From Theropithecus gelada (lineage: Eukaryota > Chordata > Mammalia > Primates > Cercopithecidae): a DNA stretch of 64,000 nucleotides. Both the position numbers and the translations under genes were made by a program. Below, piece after piece: positions 36,945 to 48,054 of the stretch; the first letter of the stretch is position 1; each line of letters begins with the position of its first letter. The stretch is from contig NC_037670.1 in the NCBI RefSeq assembly GCF_003255815.1, forward strand, positions 63,442,031 to 63,506,030. The letters are read 5' to 3'. Under the pieces are notes generated by a model, which made no database searches, was not told the DNA's origin, and saw only the letters and a list, made by a program, of their open reading frames with translations.

Positions 36945-37862
36945 ATTTAAAAATTTATTGTGACAAATGTCCCCCAAAAATAACATAAAAGTTACCATCT
37001 TAATTATTTAAGTGTGCAGTTTAATAGTGTTATGTATACTCACATTGTTATGAAACAGATCTTTAGAACTTTTTCATCTTGCAAATCTGAAACTCTATAC
37101 CCATTAAATAGCAACTCACTTTTCCCCCTTTCCCTAACTCCTGGTAACTACCATTCCATTTTTTGTTTTTCTAAATTTAACTACTTTAGATAACTCACAT
37201 AAGTGGAATCATATATTATTGGTATTTCTGTGACTGGACTGGGTTATTTCTATTAGCACAATGTCCTAAAGGTTCAGCCACGTTTTAGCATGTAAATAAA
37301 TTTCCTTCCTTATTAAAGGAGAATATTGTTCTTTTATATGTATACCCTGCATTTTGCTTATCCATCCATCCATCAAAGAATATTTGTGTTGTGTCTCCCT
37401 CTTGGCTATTGTGAATAGTGTTGGTATCAACCTGAGTGCGCAAACACCTCTAAAAAGAAGGGTGCTTTCAGGTCATGTCCGTGGCCTCAATAAAGGTGTA
37501 GAACATGACCCTTGTCCTCTACCTACATTTAACTTTATACCTTTAAATATATACATTTATAAATAAATTTTCCATTTTATTGTTGAGGTAGAATACAGAT
37601 CAATAAAAAATGTGGGGTGCAAACACCTTACTTTGAAATATTTTGGATATATATGCAGAAGTGGGATTGGTAGATTATATTATAGGTCTATTTTTAATTT
37701 TTGGGAAAATCTCCATATAGTTTTCCATAGTGGCTGCACCATTTTCCCATCAACAGTGCACAAGGTTTCCAATTTCTCTACATACCCACTGACACTTGTT
37801 ACTTTCCGTTTTTTGATAGTAGCCATCCTGATGGTGAGAGGTGATATCACATAGTTTTAAAA
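36945..37862 (-). mobile_element. L1M 3' end, antisense, nested in the sense L1M
   Basis: Minus-strand 3' UTR and ORF2 end: tgcagtttaatagtgttatg, cataagtggaatcatatatt, ttatccatccatccatcaaa, ttggatatatatgcagaagt and tggtgagaggtgatatcaca. The sense L1M stops at about 36940 and resumes at about 37865, so this copy inserted there. A 169-bp foreign piece sits inside at 37450-37618. Confidence 0.75.
37440..37628 (+). repeat. 169-bp insert flanked by a 10-bp direct repeat
   Basis: GCAAACACCT occurs at 37440-37449 and 37619-37628. Removing one copy and the 169 bases between restores the normal antisense L1 order, so this is an insertion with a target-type duplication. The insert has no poly(A). Its right part (37576-37613) matches 36247-36284 in the surrounding sense L1M at 34 of 38 positions. 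Origin not known to me. Confidence 0.7.
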
Positions 37863-39206
37863 GTTATGGTATAAGTGTGACCTTGGCTCAAAGAAAGACA
37901 AGTAGGTCAATGATTTCTTAATAAAGAGTTCTGGAAAACATTTATCAATATAGATATGTTAGTTTTAGAACAAAGGTAATATTGTGATGCAGTAGACAAA
38001 GTGTTCTCTTGAATGTGTGTTCGATTAAGTACATATAAGGAAAAAAAATGAATCATGACCCCTGTCATATGCCAAACACGTAAGAGTCACCAATCCCAGA
38101 TAGATTGCAGATTTAAACACAAAACTTTTAGAAAACCTAAAAGAATAAATATCTTCATGATGTTGGTTTTGCAAAAATTTCACAAATAGAATTTATAAAG
38201 CAGTAGCTATAAAAAAATAATAATTTGTTTTAATTTTAAATTAGAAACTTATTTATCAAGAGAAATATTAAGATAACTAAGATACAAGACCTAACATGAA
38301 AATATTTGCATATATGTATAAATGTAATAAAAATAAACAAAAGAACAGAGTAGAGACTTGACAAATGACTGTAACTTCACCATTTTTTGTTATTGGAGAA
38401 AATACAAATTATAACTACACTATAATATTATGAATATACACTCAAAAATAGATAAAATGAAAAAAAGATAAACAATAGCAACAATAGTGCAGATGTGGTG
38501 CAATTTGATCTCTTGTAGACAGCTGGTGGGATTTATACAGATATAACAACTTTGGGATTCTAAATTTACAGTGCCTATGACCCTGAAATTTGAGCCTAAC
38601 TTTAGAAGCAATAAAAATGTATTTAAAAGACCAATTATATAAAATTTCATGTAAAAATATAGACAAGATTATTCATAGAAGAAATATGTAAGATAGGCAA
38701 AAAAGGAAACACTCAAATGCCAATAAATAAAATGATTAAATTAGCTGTTATATATTCATAAAATGTACAGTGGTTATTATTGATGCATAACTTCAAAGCT
38801 TAAAAAAATGAACAAGCCTCAACAACAACAACAAAAAAAATTAAAGGAAATAATCCAAGGACATTTATATAAAATTCAGAAAGAGGTAAAGTATGTATGT
38901 GTTTATAAGTCAAGGTAGGGGCTATCTAGAGAGGAGGTTGTAACCTAGACAGGGAGGGGAAAAAGTGGACTTCTGAAGCACTAATATTCTATCTCTAGAT
39001 CTTTTACATGGTTGTGTTCATTTTGTGAAAATCGATAAAGCAGTTCACTTCTGATCTATATGCTTTTCTATATCAGTGATACTTCAAAACAACTTTATAA
39101 AAACTAGAGAAAAAAAAGAAAAATTAGAAAAATGATGGAACCCAGGATAGAAGCATGTACAAGGGCAGTCCCACAACACTGGAGGTATAGACAACATAAT
39201 AGAAGG

Positions 39207-40289
39207 TGTTGCAGGAAGTCAGGGACTCCGAACGGAGGGACCGGCTGAAGCCGTGGCAGAAGAACACAAATTGTGAAGATTTCATGGTCATTTATTAGTT
39301 CCCCAAATTAATAATTTATAATTTCTTATGCCTGTCTTTACTGCAATCTCTGAACATGAATTGTGAAGATTTCATGGACATTTACCACTTCCCCAATCAA
39401 TACTCTTGTGATTTCCTATGCCTGTCTTGTCTTTAATTTCTTAATCCCGTCATCTTCATAAGCTGAGGATGAATGTCGCCTCTGGACCCTGTGATGATTG
39501 CGTTAACTGCACAAATTGTTTAAACTATATGAAATCTGGGCACTTTGGAAAAAAAAAAACAAAAAACAGGATAACAGCGAGGTTCGGGGAACAAGGGAGA
39601 TAACCATTAGGTCTGGCTGCCTGAGAGCTGGGCAGAACAGAACCATATTTCTCTTCTTTCAAAAGCAAATAGGAGAAATATCGCTGAATTCTTTTTCTCA
39701 GCAAGGAACATCCCTGAGAAAGAGAATGCGTTCCCAAGGGGAAGTCTCCAAAATGGCCGCTTTGGGGACGTCTGTCTTTTATGGTTGTAGATAAGGGATG
39801 AAATGAGCCCCAGTCTCCCATAGTGCTCCCAGGCTTCTTAGGATGAGGAAATTCCCACCTAATACATTTTGGTCAGTCGAGTTGTTTGCTCTCAAACCCT
39901 GTCTCCTGATAAAATGTCATCATGACAATGTGTGCCCGGAAGTTCATTAGCAATTTTAATTTCACCCAGGTCCTGTGATCTCACCCTGACTCCATTCGCC
40001 TTGTGATATTTTACTACCTTGTGAAGCATGTGATCTCTGTGACCCACATCCTATTTGTACACTCCCTCCCTCCCCTTTTGATAATTGCTAATAAAAACTT
40101 GCTGGTTTTGCAGCTTGGGAGGCATCATGGAACCTGCTGACATGTGATGTCTCTCCTGGATACCCAGCTTTAAAATTTCTCTCTTTTGTACTCTTTCCCT
40201 TTATTTCTCAGGCAGGTCAACACTTAGGGAAATAGAAAATAACCTACGTGAAATAACTTTGAAATATTGGGGGCTTGTTTCCCCCAATG
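39207..40289 (+). mobile_element. Solo ERVK LTR (MER11-like, HML-8 group)
   Basis: A 1083-bp LTR beginning tgttgcaggaagtcagggac and ending ...gtttcccccaatg, flanked by the perfect 6-bp repeat AGAAGG at 39201-39206 and 40290-40295, the duplication size of HML proviruses. Inside: repeated tgaagatttcatgg segments, atcgctgaattctttttctc, tggccgctttggggac, the AATAAA signal at 40090-40095, and ccctttatttctcagg near the end. No internal gag/pol/env sequence is present, so it is a solo LTR. MER11 naming is from memory; other HML LTRs (for example MER9) share the end block. Confidence 0.85.
40090..40095 (+). promoter_or_regulatory. AATAAA polyadenylation signal of the ERVK LTR
   Basis: AATAAA just upstream of acttgctggttttg, in the normal place for the R/U5 part of this LTR class. 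It could end host transcripts on the plus strand. Confidence 0.75.
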
Positions 40290-40439
40290 AGAAGGAAAAC
40301 CCAGGCTATAGGGGGAAAATGCCCACTAGAATTCTTATAATTCATTAATGGTATATTTTATATTTAACTCAGATCTCCATGATAAGGCCTCTTTTAACGT
40401 TAAAACATTAATTTTCTCCTACCATAAAATAAGGTCTTT

Positions 40440-40998
40440 TTTATTGTTTACTTTGTTGGGTACATAGTAGGTGTATATATTTATGGAGTACATGAGATAT
40501 TTTGATACAGGCATATAATGTGTAAAAATAACATCACAGTAAATAGAGTATCTATCACCTCAAACGTTTATCCTTTCTGTCACAAACAATCGAATTATAC
40601 TCTTGTAGTTATTTTTACATGTACAATAAATTACTGTTGACTGAAATCACTCTGTTGTACTTCAAATACTAGATCTTACTCATTCTTTCTAACCACATTT
40701 TTGAACCCATTATCCATCCTCATGTCCCCAGAGCCAATGTCTTTTCCAACCTCTGGTAACCATCCTTCTACTCTAAATCTGCATGAGTTCAATCGTTTTA
40801 AAATTTTAGGCCCCACATTTGAAGTTTGTCTTTTGATACCCAGCTTATTTCACTTCACATAACAACATCCAGTTCTATCCATGTTGTTTCAAATGATAGG
40901 ATCTTCTTATTTTTAATGACTGATTAGTGCTCCATTGTGTATAAGTACCACATTTTCTTTATCCACTTGTCTGTTGATGGACATATTTTATTTTTTAA
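40440..40998 (-). mobile_element. L1MA-type 3' end, antisense
   Basis: ttgggtacatagtaggtgta, gtacatgagatattttgata, tctggtaaccatccttctac and catccagttctatccatgtt read the 3' UTR and the end of ORF2 on the minus strand. Homology stops at about 40998 (5'-truncated). Confidence 0.85.
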
Positions 40999-41394
40999 AT
41001 GTTCTTCCATCAGATTCTGAATGGATGATTCTATGAAGAAAATTTGTCCTGAAAGCCCAAATTTTGCCAACTTATAAAGATATGTTTCAGCATTTTGAAA
41101 AGTCTGCATATAATTTTCAGTCTTTATTGCTATTAGGAAATTGTGGTCTTTAGAAATAAAAATTCTGGATACTTTGATAAGGAATCAAAACAGTGGGAGC
41201 ATGACAAATAGAAATATAACAATATTTATTTAAACATTTTTATTTATATATCTGAGGTTTGTAGTTAAAACATAAAATACATTTCATAAAGAATATTACT
41301 TTGAAATATGTGTTACATTTAATTTATGTTAAGCTTCATATAATGATCATACTATCACTCAGGCTATATTTCATGTGACAGATTTAATACAATA
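40999..41394. other. Unassigned spacer
   Basis: About 400 AT-rich bases between an L1 and an Alu; nothing recognised. Confidence 0.5.
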
Positions 41395-41409
41395 CAAATT
41401 TGGGAATTT

Positions 41410-41699
41410 AATTAATTAATGTATTTATTTAAGACAGAGTCTTGCTCTGTCACCAAGTCTGGAGTGCAGTGGCATGATCTCAGCTCACTGCAATCTCCAC
41501 CTTCCTGGCTCAAGTGATTCTCACTTTGCAGCCTCCTGAGTAGCTGGGATTACAGGCATGTGCCACCACACCTGGCTAACATTTGTATTTTTAGTAGAGG
41601 TGGGGTTTCGCCATGTTGGCCAGGCTGGTTCTGAACTTCTGACCTCTAGTGGTTTGTCCCACTTGGCCCCCCAAAGTGCTGATTACACCATGCCTGGCC
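41410..41699 (-). mobile_element. AluS, antisense
   Basis: Full-length Alu on the minus strand; the tail complement is (TTAA)-rich rather than pure T. Target duplication caaatttgggaattt (41395-41409) and caaatttaggaattt (41700-41714), one mismatch in 15. The right edge has lost several bases of the cggctcacgcctgtaat block. Confidence 0.95.
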
Positions 41700-42422
41700 C
41701 AAATTTAGGAATTTCATAATAGTTTATTTTTAAATAACTTATTTACTAAGCTTTATAGAAATTATGATCACCTTTTATAAAAGCAAAGTTATTCTATTTC
41801 TTAATAAAAATAGATACTTTGATAGAAGAATCAGAAAAAAATATTTTACAACTCATTGAGAATAACCAACTTTTCCAGTGAGCCAATGGAAATTGTAGGG
41901 ATTGAGGTGGGTCTAAATCATCAGCTCTTTGTAACTGGAGAGAAATCATACCATAGAAGAGGTAAACTAGGGAAAAAGCAGACATTTTAAACAACGGCCT
42001 AAGGCACAAAATCTATAAACTTGCATGCCAAGTCGCCTCCCATATGCAGATAATTCCAATTTCTGACACATAATAAAAGTATTTCTTGAATAATTAAATG
42101 AGTGAATGAGTGAATAAATGAAAAGTTCAAATCAGTCAAACTAAGATGTATAAATCACCACGTAAGAGTGGCCAGCGCTTCCAAATATCAATTTGACCTT
42201 TCTCCTACTCATACTGTTTTCAAATACCCTGGGGGCCAGTGTTTTTAACAAATTAATATGCCCCTGATTGGGCATTTTTAAGATTTTCATCTTTTTCCAA
42301 GGTAGTCTTTAGTCCTTTTTCTAATTATAACCAATTATGATTCCAGTGTATATATTTTCCTGATACATCATTTGATTATTTCTCTCATAAACCACAGTTT
42401 GTGTTTCTATTCTCTTATGCAC

Positions 42423-42484
42423 GTATTTTATAATTTAAATTAAAGGTTTCAAGTGTACTTTATGATTTAAATTAAAGGTTTCAA
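42423..42484 (+). repeat. About 31-bp tandem duplication
   Basis: Two copies ending in atttaaattaaaggtttcaa, at 42423-42452 and 42453-42484, with a few differences at the start of the unit. Confidence 0.93.
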
Positions 42485-43629
42485 GCATTTATGCTCACAT
42501 GGGTCTTTAATTTCCGAGAGTCTGCTTCCACTTTCATATCAGTGAGCTGCAAAATATAAGGGAAATGTGAATCAGAATCTAAGCAGAAACCCCATATAAA
42601 AGTGAAGATGCAAGCAGGAAACAAGATGTCAATCAGCCATTATTGATTACTGCTCTGGTTGTTCCAGGTGATGTGCACCAAGTTGTGTAGAGCTAATAAT
42701 TCAGTGAGAGAGATAAGGTTTAAACGAAGGAAAGTACTGCAAAATCATGCGATGTGTTTAAGAATATAGAAATCAATAAAATACGTAAGTGTTCTTGTTC
42801 TCAGTCTAGTGGAAAAGTCAGACACGTAAACCAATATATATAGTACCATTTGCAAAATTCTATGATAAAATATAGACAAAAAGCTATTAGGACCCTGAAG
42901 AAAGAATGACTGACTATTTTTTAATTGGATCATTCATTCACACCGTACTTTAGTGTACTTTAATTGTCATAATTGGGAAAGGTCACTAAGGTCTTCCGTG
43001 GCTTTTCCCTCTCAAATGTAGACTTGTGACTTTATAGCAGGATATTCTTCTCCCTTTCTTAGTGAGGCAACTTCATTGGTTAGACCCATCTGGCATCTAC
43101 CACCCTTTCTTTTGCTCTGCCCCAGGGGAGGGAGGAGGTATGACTTATTCCAATTGGCACTTTTAGAGAGATTAAAGTGGGCATGCTGGTTTCAACTCCC
43201 CACTTTGCTCCAGGAAGTGCTTATAGGGAGCAGCTAACTGTTTCTCCATTTGCTGTTCCTGAGGAGGAGGAAGTCTCACTGACTCTGGAACTGTGTGTGC
43301 ACATCTGTGTAGCTTGGGATGTCAGTCGGCTAGCCCATTTTTCTCTAGAGTAACCATATTCTACATCCCCTCATTTAGACTTCCTCAGGAATAAAGACCT
43401 TATTTTGTTTGATGGTTATCTTATAATTAAATTTTTAAAAATTTAAATAACAATCTCATAAGAAAAGAGCAGTGTCTTTATTGGATAATTTAACACTCAA
43501 TAAAGCCACCTATAGGAATAATTGGACTTGCAAAAGAGCCACCTGGACAGTCACATGAACAGGAATGTCCTGCCTCACACCCTCTAACACAGAGAGCAGT
43601 GTGCCAGAGAGCCCTATTGTAGGACCAGA

Positions 43630-43681
43630 GACAGAAATATAGGAAGGGAGAATGGGACAGAAAAATAGGAAGGGAGAATGG
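43630..43681 (+). repeat. 26-bp tandem duplication
   Basis: Two adjacent copies of a unit ending in ataggaagggagaatgg (43630-43655 and 43656-43681) with one mismatch. Confidence 0.97.
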
Positions 43682-43798
43682 CTCTCTGCTGCTTCCCAAG
43701 ATGGTGGTCTTCTCTTGAGCTCAGTTTACACAATTTACACAAATTATGTATCTGACATATTGGTCCAGGAGAGGGTACCATACATATTCTGTTAGACA

Positions 43799-44255
43799 GC
43801 ATATTGGAGTTCTAGGGCTGCCATAACTAATAGCCACAAGCCAAGTGACTTAACAGGAATTTATTTATTCACAGTTTTTAAGGCCAGATATTTGAAATCA
43901 AGATGTGGTTCCATGTGGAGGTTCGGTGGGAGAATCCATGCCATGCCTCTTTTCAAGCCTCTGGTGACTTCTGCAATCCTTGGTGGTTTTTATTTCATGA
44001 TTGTCCTCTAGTCTCTGCCTCCATGTTCACATGGCCTCTTCCTCTGTTTCTCTGGGTCTCAAATCTCCTTCTTCCTTCTCCCACAAGGATACCAAAGAGT
44101 TAAAATCTAACTTGAAACCAGTGTGGCCTTGAGGTCCTTAACTTAATTACATTTGCAGAGACCCTCTTTCCCAACAAGATCAAATTCACAGTTATAGCAA
44201 GTTAGGAATGGAATATTTCTTTTGGTTGAAAGGGCACACAATTCAACCCACTAGG
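43799..44255 (-). mobile_element. MaLR LTR, MLT1 type, antisense
   Basis: Minus-strand LTR: starts near ggagttctagggctgccata, contains gtgacttaacaggaatttat, tgttcacatggcctcttcct and ccttaacttaattacatttg, and ends with ggcacacaattcaacccact. This is the reverse complement of the MLT1 pattern. Middle-aged divergence; edges lack a clear target duplication. A plus-strand 66-codon frame here is a shadow. Confidence 0.83.
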
Positions 44256-47200
44256 AATAATTATACCTGTTATCAACTCATTGCCCTATGCATGTCTTCC
44301 TGAAATTTCTGTGTTTTCTGTATGTTTGTTTTTTCTTCCAGAATCTTTTGCAATAGATTGCTAACAGAGTAGGAAAGTTTTCTTATGTGTTAGAGTCCAA
44401 ATTAGGAAATTTGGATTTAATTTCATTTCACATTTGTATATATGATGACATACTTTAATAAAAATATCGCTGACCTTAGTATTGGCCATGTAACTGAGGA
44501 CATTAATAATATTTTGCGCATGAACTAAGTATGATTATGATAATTAAAGCATGTAACAGTACCTGATTCATAGTACATACATTTCATATTATGTGGATGC
44601 ATTCATATGCAAATGTATGAATCAATGAGCAATAGAGTGAATGAATAAAATAATGAGTAACGGGGAGAAAACCAAAGACAGCTCAACCAGTGACAGAGTT
44701 TACGTTAGTAATCCAGGATGAGGTGATGAGAGTGAGATAGGAGTGAAGGGAATGCAGTTAGACAGCTTCAATTTTCAAAATGTTTCAAACAGAAACTAAG
44801 CTCGTTTCATGAGTGTTGTGAGTGGCACAACATCAGACATGACCAGGTCCATGCACATTTGTGTTTTTTCACAAGGTCAGACTTTTAGTGATGCTATCTC
44901 CATCATAAAAGCCATGGGCTACATGGAGTTCCCAAGGGAGCAATTTTCCTTAGTACCACCATTTCACTCAGTAGTCAGAGCTGTGGGCACATAGTCTCAA
45001 GCCACTCCACAAGTCAGTCAGTGTTGCAAACCATATGTAGTAGTATACTTAATCAATGTATAAATGTTATAGATTAAGCATTCCACATCAAACAAAATAA
45101 CATTTAAAGTCAAGAGAGAATAAAATAGGAAAAGGGATTAATGAACTAGTCCAGGAAGAGTAATGTGGACAAGGATAGTGCCATGGCTTGATCTGGGTGG
45201 GAGTCAGTGGCTTCCAAGAAGAGTTTTTGATTTGGACAGAACCTTTGACCAAGAAATGCTGATCAGAAGTGACAGCCATATGGGAGTCTATCAAGTCAGC
45301 CATCATGAGCTGGTGAAGTACTGCTTTTTTTATGGCCACAGAGTCCTCTGGTGAGGGCTGATGTCCAGTTACGTTTTTCTGCAGTTGGGTACAGTCTCTA
45401 CGGATTAGGCTAACTTCTGGTCCTTGTTGGTATGATGCCTTTTGAAATGTAAGATGGAGTCTTTTTTTCTAAAATGAAATTACTTATATCAAGGATGCTC
45501 TATACAATGGGGAAAAGAATAGGAAATAGATCAACTATGCCTTCAAGGTAAATCTAGAACATGTAGATATTCTAAGGCTGTTAACTTGTTGCTTGGAAAT
45601 AAAACTATTGAGGGACAGTGATAAGCACATTTTTTTTTTTTTTTTGACAGTGAGGTAACTGTGGGTGACCCTGGTAAATATTTCCTTTAAACCTCGAACA
45701 TGCAGAGTTATAGCATGAGTAAGAATTTCAAACAAGCTGCGTGGGTTTGGCTTACCTTTCACTGTCTATGAGTTGTAGTGATGAGATTAGTATATACGGG
45801 CATTGGAGTTTACAGGGATTATTATGTCATGCTATGCTATAATCATTATGTTATATGTACTTGGGGTAGAATGGAGATGGTATCTCTCTCTTTATTCTCT
45901 GCTTTGGGCAACTAAAGGGCTGTAAGGGCATAGAAAGCACTGGTGGCCTGAGGTGTTGTGACCCCAGACCAATAGGCAGAGGCTTCAGGAGAATGAGCTC
46001 TTGGCTGTTTCAATTCAAGTTGTTTCTAGTCAGTAAAGCTGATAGAAGACAAAGCATACACACATACTAGAATTTTCACCAATGTACATGACCAGAGTTA
46101 GTGGGAGAAAAAATAGATCATCAGTCACAGAAGCACCTTGAATAGCAATCTTGAGTTAACCCTTTCATCCATGACTCATTTTTTTCCTTTATCCCTTGTG
46201 GCACAGACAACTTTAAAATTCCTGCCTATATCTGCCATCAATGTGCTAGCCTCTAGTCCATGGGTGGTGACTTCCTTCCAATTATAGTTTATTTCCTGTG
46301 CATGGCTTATTTCCTTATTGGACTATTGTTAGCATGTTATGTGGAAAATGCCAGTTTACTCCCAATGAAACTTGTGTCCAATTTGTTCTACACTGATTGT
46401 GCTCCTCTAAATTTTGTAGTACAAAAACTGAAAAAAAAATCTACAGCAACCACCACTACTTTGTGTTTTTCTTCCCCGTATTGTCTTGTTTATTTATATG
46501 TCTTTGTCTGGTTTAATGTCATCTAAATTGTATTTTTTAATAACTGTCCTTGAAAGTCCCCCTCTCACTACTGCCCATCAACACTTTCTTATTAAGTAAG
46601 AAATGCTTGATGAGTTACTACATTTAACAGGAAAAATATAGCACACACAGTAACATTTGAATTTTAGATTAAAAATAGGCAACTTTTTCTTCTTACATTT
46701 TATTGATAATCGCTATGGCTTTGAAATGAAGGTGGCAGTATGAGTATACAGATCTGTTTTGTCCTGCAATCTTTGGCGATATTTGCTTGTTTGTTTTAAA
46801 TTTCAGTAATTGTCACTATGCGTTGAATGGGCAAGTGACGTGAGATGTGACTTTCCAACGTAATAGTGAATGGAAGTCCAATCTGATTAAGATTTTAACA
46901 GAGTTTCCAGTCACATAAACAAAACCCCATAGACTGCAAGGCTCCCATGTCCCTTCAGCTCCAGCTCCTTGACAATGCCTGCCACCCGCACAGCATTTTG
47001 GCTTTGCTTGCACAGCAGCATCCTTCGTTCTCTTCAGGACATGTTTGTAGCTCATCACATATTTCTTTTCTTTGCTGTGTTCACCCAACAGTAAATGAGA
47101 CTCAATGCCATTCCAAAGAATGGGGAAAGGGGAAGTTCCCCGTTTAGTGCTTATAAAATAGAGAGGCACTGAACAAATTCCAAAAATGTCAGTTCTTTAA

Positions 47201-47544
47201 CAAAAGGTGCCAGGCAGGATATATCCAGGTTCTGAGACATATGATACTTACATAATTTGAAGCCGTTTTGAGTAAATGAACACAAAATTATGAATACAAT
47301 TTAGAAGAGATAATGAATTTTCTCAAATGCCTGCTTTTTATTGGCATTAGAGAAACCTACCTCATTTATATTTCTTAGGGCCTCTCCATCAAGTATGTGA
47401 ATACTTTATGACTCATTAACTTGTCTTCCTCTTCTTGCTTCCTAGTTTTTTCTTAGTATGACTAATTGATTGATTGCTTGCTTAATTCATGAAATACTTT
47501 CTGACATTTTCTGTCAGAAAGAATGTGCTGGGCACTGTGTTCCA
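44256..47544. other. Long unassigned low-repeat stretch
   Basis: About 3.3 kb with no L1, Alu or LTR that I recognise. Open frames are 60-117 codons, without motifs, on both strands. A T-run at 45631-45648 could mark the end of an unidentified old retro-insertion. A 10-bp hairpin lies at 47497-47521. This is probably single-copy DNA. Confidence 0.45.
47497..47521. other. Perfect 10-bp hairpin
   Basis: CTTTCTGACA (47497-47506), 5-base loop, TGTCAGAAAG (47512-47521). Short, but perfect. It stands just left of a MIR. Function unknown; may be chance. Confidence 0.85.
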
Positions 47545-47790
47545 TATATTTATAGAACATTTATTAAGTACGTACTACATGTCAAAGTCTGCTGTGTTTT
47601 GTAGGTGTCATTTTGTGAAACCCTCACCATAACCCCGAAGGAGTTTATACTGTCATCTCCACTTTGCAGGAGAGAAAACTGAGGCAAGAAGTTGAAATAT
47701 TCGGCCAAGATAGCATAGTAAATGGCACAGTTGGGATTACAGCCCGAGCAATCTTCATCCAGACTCTGAGTCATAATCTCAGGACACAGT
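47545..47790 (+). mobile_element. MIR, sense
   Basis: Classic MIR order: acatttattaagtacgtact, ctgtcatctccactttgcag, gagagaaaactgaggcaaga, gcatagtaaatggcacagtt, gggattacagcccgagcaat. Rather well preserved for its age. Confidence 0.92.
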
Positions 47791-48054
47791 CTCTGGCTGG
47801 CTGACACCCATGCTGCGAAGAGGCAACTTCCCCTACTTCCAGGGAGCTGACAGTTTACTGAGCTCAGAGTTGTACACAGGACAACTAAATCAGCAGGTGC
47901 CATGGAAGAGAAAACCAGGGGACTCTGGGACGGGTAAGGGATCGGGTTTGTTACTGCCACCTGAATTAAGGGAGATTTCAGAATCGAAAGTAAAGCCTAT
48001 CAATCCTCTTTGGTAGTTACACCGCGAAACAACTCCCTCATCGCTTATTTCCGG

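Larger units (their letters stand above)
36010..39110 (+). mobile_element. Old L1M, sense, interrupted by an antisense L1M piece
   Basis: Sense pieces: an ORF1-like or spacer part (about 36070-36330), RT to thumb of ORF2 (36345-36940; for example caatcccacccaaaatccca near 36814), then after the antisense insert the ORF2 C-terminal part (about 37865-38440) and 3' UTR (to about 39110; agagaggaggttgtaaccta). Frames are destroyed. The RT catalytic box is not recognisable; a stretch between 36330 and 36400 seems deleted. Confidence 0.68.
41715..43798. other. Unassigned low-repeat stretch
   Basis: No gene recognised. A possible L2/MIR tail (gacacataataaaagtattt ... gagtgaatgagtgaataaat) lies at 42062-42122. 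Two local tandem duplications are listed separately. The block 43030-43410 is less AT-rich, ends in caggaataaagaccttattt and could be an old LTR, but I cannot name one. Confidence 0.45.

Noticed and set aside
43030..43410. Possible old LTR ending in aataaagaccttatttt
   Set aside because: The poly(A)-signal-like end is suggestive, but no start, target duplication or family pattern could be recognised.
44809..45354. Possible processed pseudogene (several short plus-strand frames, little repeat content)
   Set aside because: No recognisable protein motif, no poly(A) tail and no flanking duplication could be found.
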